Source: Cellvibrionaceae bacterium
Lineage (GTDB): Bacteria > Pseudomonadota > Gammaproteobacteria > Pseudomonadales > Cellvibrionaceae
Assembly: GCA_021151615.1 (NCBI GenBank)
Contig: JAGKXA010000274.1
Coordinates: 1 to 8,538 of the forward strand
DNA: 8,538 nucleotides
Reading direction: 5' to 3'
How positions within the stretch are numbered: the stretch's first letter is position 1; each line of letters opens with the position of its first letter. The notes beneath the pieces are model-generated. The model searched no databases, was not told the DNA's origin, and saw only the letters and a list, made by a program, of their open reading frames with translations. Shown here piece after piece: positions 5,383 through 8,538 of the stretch. Both the position numbers and the translations under genes were made by a program.

Positions 5383-5763
5383 ATGCTTTCTCATATGCTC
5401 AAAGCCAAATTACACATGGCTAAGGTTACTCAGGCGGAGCTGTGGTACGACGGTTCCTGCGCGATAGACGCGGATTTGGTTGCACTGGCAGGTATGCGCG
5501 AATTCGAGCAAATCGATATTTACAATGTCAATAATGGTGAGCGCTTCCACACGTACATCATTTTGGCTGAGCCTGGTTCAGGTACTTTCTCCATGAATGG
5601 TGCTGCTGCTCGTAAAGTGGCTGTGGGTGATCGTGTGATCATCGCCACTTACGGCTACTTCACGGATGCCGAGATGCTGACCCATAAGCCCAAGCTGGTT
5701 TATCTGAATGAAGACAATTCAGTGGCTCGCACCAGCAATACCATTCCCATGCAGTTTGCGTGA
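5383..5763 (+). CDS. panD: Aspartate 1-decarboxylase proenzyme
   Basis: PanD decarboxylates L-aspartate to beta-alanine, which PanC then uses. It is a pyruvoyl enzyme made by self-cleavage between Gly24 and Ser25, seen here in WYDGSCAID (residues 21-29). The 126-residue length equals that of E. coli PanD. Other family positions are present: Lys9 in KAKLHMAKVT, Tyr22, Arg54 in NNGERFHTY, Thr57, and Asn72 in MNGAAA. The C-terminal IPMQFA matches the usual IPVQxA ending. The chosen ATG has a strong GGAGG (5373-5377) 5 nt upstream and gives the exact family N-terminus. It is the second gene of the panC-panD unit and is closed by a terminator about 25 nt after its stop. Confidence 0.98.
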   Translation: MLSHMLKAKLHMAKVTQAELWYDGSCAIDADLVALAGMREFEQIDIYNVNNGERFHTYIILAEPGSGTFSMNGAAARKVAVGDRVIIATYGYFTDAEMLTHKPKLVYLNEDNSVARTSNTIPMQFA

Positions 5764-5787
5764 AAGTGATTGGCAAACCGTGAATGC

Positions 5788-5813
5788 AAAGGGTCCCAGG
5801 TGGCCCTTTTTTT
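5788..5813 (+). terminator. Rho-independent terminator after panD
   Basis: AAAGGG (5788-5793) pairs with CCCTTT (5804-5809). A one-base bulge (T5794) is followed by two further G-C pairs (5795-5796 with 5802-5803), leaving loop CAGGT. A run of seven T residues (5807-5813) follows the stem. It ends the panC-panD message 34 nt before the next start codon. Confidence 0.85.
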
Positions 5814-5847
5814 ATGACTGCATTTTGTTGGTTACTGGAGTTTAACT

Positions 5848-6069
5848 ATGAGTAAAAAAACCGACGACATTCTCAAGCAATTTGATCTGCAGCAAGGTGA
5901 ATCTAACGAAGAGCAAAAGGAACACAGTTTGCGCGAGCAGGCGCAGGCACGTGCTAAAGACCCGCTGCATATCCACGCGGGTACGGCTTTCGACTGGGAA
6001 GATATCGAAGCTTACCAGCGTGAGCTGGAGCGCTTGGATCGCGAAGGCCCTGGGCTGAAAAAACAGTAA
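5848..6069 (+). CDS. Small charged protein of unknown function
   Basis: I do not recognise a family for this 73-residue protein. It is very hydrophilic. Residues 1-38 are Lys/Glu/Gln-rich (MSKKTDDILKQFDLQQGE at the start) and probably helical or disordered. A short HIHAGTAFDWEDIEAY segment (41-56) follows, then an amphipathic helix-like YQRELERLDREG and a basic end, GLKKQ. There is no Cys, signal peptide or membrane segment. It looks genuinely coded: a good Shine-Dalgarno GGAG (5837-5840) sits 7 nt before ATG, and codon use resembles the neighbours. It lies alone between the panD terminator and the acs control region, with no obvious promoter in the 34-nt gap, so it may depend on read-through of that terminator. 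Confidence 0.75.
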   Translation: MSKKTDDILKQFDLQQGESNEEQKEHSLREQAQARAKDPLHIHAGTAFDWEDIEAYQRELERLDREGPGLKKQ

Positions 6070-6089
6070 TTCGCGAATGGCTGATGGTG

Positions 6090-6117
6090 AATGTGATGCA
6101 TGTTGGTGCATTGCATT
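6090..6117. repeat. 28-bp imperfect inverted repeat in the acs upstream gap
   Basis: AATGTGATGCA (6090-6100) and TGCATTGCATT (6107-6117) are inverted repeats matching at 9 of 11 positions around a 6-nt spacer. No T-run follows directly, so it is a poor terminator. It could be a regulator site or an RNA hairpin in the 3' end of the small upstream gene. The role is unknown. Confidence 0.5.
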
Positions 6118-6145
6118 AAAATCAGCCAATTTTTTGCACCATTTG

Positions 6146-6157
6146 GACAACGTTGTC
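6146..6157. promoter_or_regulatory. Perfect 12-bp palindrome upstream of acs, candidate operator
   Basis: GACAACGTTGTC is a perfect dyad centred on CG, 126 bp before the acs start codon. CG-centred AACGTT cores are typical of LacI/GalR-family operators, which is only a resemblance here. A possible -35 box, TTGTCA (6153-6158, 5 of 6 matches), overlaps its right half, but no convincing -10 is placed 16-18 bp downstream. Confidence 0.45.
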
Positions 6158-6283
6158 ATTGAGCTTTTAACCTCAATCCTGCTAAGCTTGCTGGCTATTG
6201 AAGGTGCGGATCCGAGCTGTCGCAGTTTTCATCTGTCACCGCCTCCTGATGTAATAACAAGATAATGGCAAAGAGAGATAAGC

Positions 6284-8221
6284 ATGTCAGAAGTACACCT
6301 GTATCCGGTTCCTGAAAGTTTCAAAAAGAACGCTGCCATTGATCTGGCCCGTTACAAATCCATGTACGAGCAATCGATCAACTCGCCCGATACTTTCTGG
6401 GCAGAGCAAGCCAAAACTTTCCTGACCTGGCAGCAACCTTGGACCCAAGTCATTAAGAGTGATCTGAAAAAAGGCGAAGTGGCCTGGTTTGCAGGCGGAA
6501 AGCTGAATGTCAGCGTGAACTGTATTGATCGTCACTTGCCAGCGCGCGCGAATCAAACGGCCATTATCTGGGAAGGTGATGATCCTTCTGAAGACCAGTT
6601 TATTACCTATCAGGAATTACATGATCAGGTGTGTCGCCTGGCCAATGCCCTGCGTGAGCGCGGTGTGAAAAAGGGCGATCGCGTTTGTATTTATATGCCG
6701 ATGATTCCGGAAGCGGCCTACGCCATGCTTGCCTGCACCCGCATCGGTGCAATCCACTCCATCGTATTCGGCGGCTTCTCACCGGAAGCGTTGAAAGATC
6801 GAATTCTCGATGCCGATTGCCAGGTGGTTATTACCTCCGATGAGGGGTTGCGTGGTGGCAAGCGTGTACCCCTGAAAAAGAATGCGGATGTTGCCTTGGC
6901 GCAATGCCCGAATGTCCACACTTGTATCGTGGTGAAGCGCACTGGCGGTGATATCGCCTGGAATGAGCAGCGCGATTTCTGGTACGAAGATTTGGTAGAG
7001 CGTCAGGCGAATGATGCCGAGCCGGAAGTGATGGATTCGGAAGACCCGCTGTTTATCCTCTATACCTCTGGTTCCACTGGCAAGCCCAAAGGCGTACTGC
7101 ACACTACTGGTGGTTACTTGCTACAAGCGGCCATGACCCACAAATATGTATTCGACTATCAGGAAGGTGATGTTTACTGGTGTACGGCGGACGTGGGTTG
7201 GGTAACTGGCCACAGCTATATTGTTTACGGCCCGCTTACCAACGGCGCTACCACCCTGATGTTTGAAGGTGTACCCACTTATCCTGATGCGTCGCGCTGC
7301 TGGCAGGTGATCGACAAACACGGCGTCAACAGTTTCTACACCGCCCCCACTGCAATCCGTGCATTGATGGGTGCTGGCGATGACTTCGTTACCAAAACCT
7401 CGCGCGCCAGCCTGAAAATTCTCGGCAGCGTGGGCGAGCCAATTAACCCCGAAGCCTGGGAGTGGTACTACCGCGTAATTGGTGACAGCCGCTGCCCGAT
7501 TATGGATACCTGGTGGCAAACCGAAACCGGTGCGCACATGTTGACGCCCTTGCCTGGCGCAATTGATTTGAAACCCGGCTCGGCCACTGTGCCTTTCTTT
7601 GGTGTACAGCCCGTATTGCTGGATGCCGAAGGCAAAGAAGTTATCGGTGCAGGCGAGGGCAACCTCTGCATCAAAGCCGCTTGGCCCAGCCAGATCCGCA
7701 CTGTATTCGGCGATCACCAGCGCTGCATCGACACCTACTACAGTGCTTACCCCGGCTACTACTTCACCGGTGATGGCGCGCGCCGCGATGCCGATGGTTA
7801 CTACTGGATTACCGGCCGCGTGGACGATGTGATCAACGTATCCGGTCACCGTATGGGTACTGCAGAAGTGGAAAGTGCGTTAGTGCTGCATGACAAAGTT
7901 GCTGAGGCCGCTGTCGTTGGCTATCCGCACGATATCAAAGGTCAGGGTATTTATGCTTACGTCACCTTGATGGCGGGTGAGCAGCCCAGCGACGAACTGA
8001 AAAAAGAATTACTGGCGTTGGTGGTAAAAGAAATCGGTGCAATTGCTCGCCCTGATGTTATCCAGTGGGCACCAGGTTTGCCCAAAACCCGCTCTGGCAA
8101 AATCATGCGTCGTATTCTGCGCAAAATTGCGGCCAATGAATTGGATTCGCTCGGTGATACTTCAACCCTGGCAGATCCAGCGGTGGTCAATGAGTTAATT
8201 GCCAATCGTGCGAATAAGTAG
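6284..8221 (+). CDS. acs: Acetyl-CoA synthetase (acetate-CoA ligase, AMP-forming)
   Basis: Acs activates acetate with ATP to acetyl-AMP and transfers it to CoA, allowing growth on or scavenging of acetate. The 645-residue product is in the normal size range (E. coli 652). Motifs in order: the N-terminal block with YKSMYEQSINSPDTFWAEQA (24-43), VFGGFSPEAL (161-170), P-loop YTSGSTGKPKG (260-270), CTADVGWVTGHSY (300-312), GSVGEPI (381-387), DTWWQTETG (408-416), YFTGD (493-497), GRVDDVINVSGHR (511-523), and PKTRSGKIMRR (600-610). Lys606 is the conserved lysine that in related enzymes is acetylated by Pat/AcuA-type acetyltransferases. All key residues appear intact. The ATG at 6284 has a GAGAG box (6273-6277) 6 nt upstream. 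A 214-nt gap with two inverted repeats precedes it, and three inverted repeats, the last a terminator, follow. Related propionyl-CoA synthetases are a less likely alternative, given the Trp in DTWWQTETG. Confidence 0.98.
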   Translation: MSEVHLYPVPESFKKNAAIDLARYKSMYEQSINSPDTFWAEQAKTFLTWQQPWTQVIKSDLKKGEVAWFAGGKLNVSVNCIDRHLPARANQTAIIWEGDDPSEDQFITYQELHDQVCRLANALRERGVKKGDRVCIYMPMIPEAAYAMLACTRIGAIHSIVFGGFSPEALKDRILDADCQVVITSDEGLRGGKRVPLKKNADVALAQCPNVHTCIVVKRTGGDIAWNEQRDFWYEDLVERQANDAEPEVMDSEDPLFILYTSGSTGKPKGVLHTTGGYLLQAAMTHKYVFDYQEGDVYWCTADVGWVTGHSYIVYGPLTNGATTLMFEGVPTYPDASRCWQVIDKHGVNSFYTAPTAIRALMGAGDDFVTKTSRASLKILGSVGEPINPEAWEWYYRVIGDSRCPIMDTWWQTETGAHMLTPLPGAIDLKPGSATVPFFGVQPVLLDAEGKEVIGAGEGNLCIKAAWPSQIRTVFGDHQRCIDTYYSAYPGYYFTGDGARRDADGYYWITGRVDDVINVSGHRMGTAEVESALVLHDKVAEAAVVGYPHDIKGQGIYAYVTLMAGEQPSDELKKELLALVVKEIGAIARPDVIQWAPGLPKTRSGKIMRRILRKIAANELDSLGDTSTLADPAVVNELIANRANK

Positions 8222-8235
8222 TCGCGTTAATAAAT

Positions 8236-8257
8236 AACGACGCTATTTATAGTCGTT
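8236..8257. repeat. Short inverted repeat after acs
   Basis: AACGAC (8236-8241) pairs with GTCGTT (8252-8257) around an AT-rich centre; an alternative inner stem is CTAT (8243-8246) with ATAG (8249-8252). A few T residues follow, but not a real T-tract. It is the first of three successive inverted repeats after acs and may contribute to mRNA 3'-end stability. Confidence 0.4.
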
Positions 8258-8260
8258 TCT

Positions 8261-8288
8261 GTGAGCTTTTTCGACGTTGAAGGCTCAC
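8261..8288 (+). terminator. Weak hairpin after acs, possible terminator
   Basis: GTGAGC (8261-8266) pairs with GCTCAC (8283-8288), extendable by T-A and G-T pairs to about 10 bp with loop TCGACGTT. Only a broken T stretch follows, so termination here would be inefficient. Confidence 0.4.
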
Positions 8289-8299
8289 ACTTTCGTTCA

Positions 8300-8329
8300 A
8301 AAAAAGGATGCAAAAATGCATCCTTTTTT
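8300..8329 (+). terminator. Strong Rho-independent terminator after acs
   Basis: AAAAAAGGATGCA (8300-8312) pairs perfectly over 13 bp with TGCATCCTTTTTT (8317-8329) around loop AAAA. The A-run on one side and T-run on the other mean it could terminate transcription from either strand. It ends the acs message about 80 nt after the stop codon. Confidence 0.93.
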
Positions 8330-8538
8330 ATTTTCAATAGAGTTATTATTGATGGTCGTCGCAATATTTTATTCAATTAAACAAACACCAATACCTGCCC
8401 AACAATGCAAACAGGTAGAGTAAAGGTGATTGTAGAAAATCGAAATGCTCAGAAGGAAACTCAACAATTGAATGAAGTAAATAATAGTGCGGCTTTGATA
8501 GTTTAATGCACAGGTTAAAGAGTTAATAAGGAAACTTT
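8330..8538. other. AT-rich intergenic tail leading to the next gene
   Basis: Past the acs terminator the base composition shifts clearly toward A and T. No gene can be supported. Two short ATG frames occur, at 8352-8423 (23 residues) and 8405-8506 (33 residues, Glu/Asn/Gln-rich, MQTGRVKVIVENRNAQ start), both without a ribosome-binding site. The window ends in TTAATAAGGAAACTTT; AAGGA at 8528-8532 is a good Shine-Dalgarno whose spacing predicts a + strand start codon immediately beyond base 8538. The stretch is therefore probably the leader and control region of that next gene. Confidence 0.5.
8528..8532 (+). promoter_or_regulatory. Ribosome-binding site for a gene starting beyond the window
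   Basis: AAGGA followed by AACTTT at the very end of the window leaves 6 nt to position 8539, the right distance for a start codon there. The gene itself is not visible. Confidence 0.5.

Noticed and set aside
6092..6107. A CRP site suggested by TGTGA upstream of acs
   Set aside because: The partner half-site at the right spacing (6103-6107) matches TCACA at only one of five positions.
6077..6265. A 62-codon open frame in the gap upstream of acs
   Set aside because: It has no ribosome-binding site, runs through both inverted repeats, and its translation has no coherent pattern.
7121..7849. A 242-codon open frame on the minus strand within acs
   Set aside because: It is the antisense shadow of acs, whose motifs are continuous across the region; composition is typical of a codon-bias artefact.

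Overview
The window reads as an ordinary chromosomal stretch of a gammaproteobacterium. The ribosomal cluster rpsF-rpsR-rplI followed by dnaB, together with the sequences of panC, panD and acs, fits the Pseudomonadales/Cellvibrionales side of the class. A Cellvibrio-like source is my best guess, but this rests on recall of protein style and not on a search. There are no phage, transposase, CRISPR or RNA genes.

Layout. Positions 1-1029 hold the end of rpsF (cut by the window edge), then rpsR and rplI, tightly packed on the + strand. priB, which lies between rpsF and rpsR in enteric bacteria, is absent. Positions 1030-1228 hold a 97-bp nested palindromic repeat (MITE-like) and then a strong Rho-independent terminator. 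dnaB (1229-2632), the replicative helicase, follows with almost no visible Shine-Dalgarno. Positions 2633-4492 are an accessory-looking interval between two housekeeping blocks. It holds a VapB/VapC-type toxin-antitoxin pair, a MOSC-domain gene 9 nt behind it, and a convergent YefM/YoeB-type pair on the - strand whose 3' end overlaps the MOSC gene by 7 nt. The YefM/YoeB control region carries TGTACA-type operator motifs and faces panC.

Positions 4493-5813 hold panC and panD, the last steps of pantothenate and beta-alanine synthesis, closed by a terminator. panB is not in the window. A small charged protein of unknown function (5848-6069) follows. Then comes a 214-nt regulatory-looking gap with two inverted repeats, and acs (acetyl-CoA synthetase, 6284-8221). 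After acs come three successive inverted repeats, the last a textbook terminator, and an AT-rich tail ending in a ribosome-binding site for a gene that starts just past the window.

How the genes relate: the ribosomal genes and dnaB are growth and replication functions; panC/panD feed coenzyme A synthesis and acs consumes CoA to make acetyl-CoA. The two toxin-antitoxin modules are insertions with no obvious functional tie to these. I did not find a convincing new multi-gene system. The best leads are specific: a YoeB-type toxin that stops one residue short of the family's conserved terminal tyrosine, a PanC with HSAH in place of the HxGH motif, an operator array between yefM and panC that could couple their control, and the palindromes upstream of acs.
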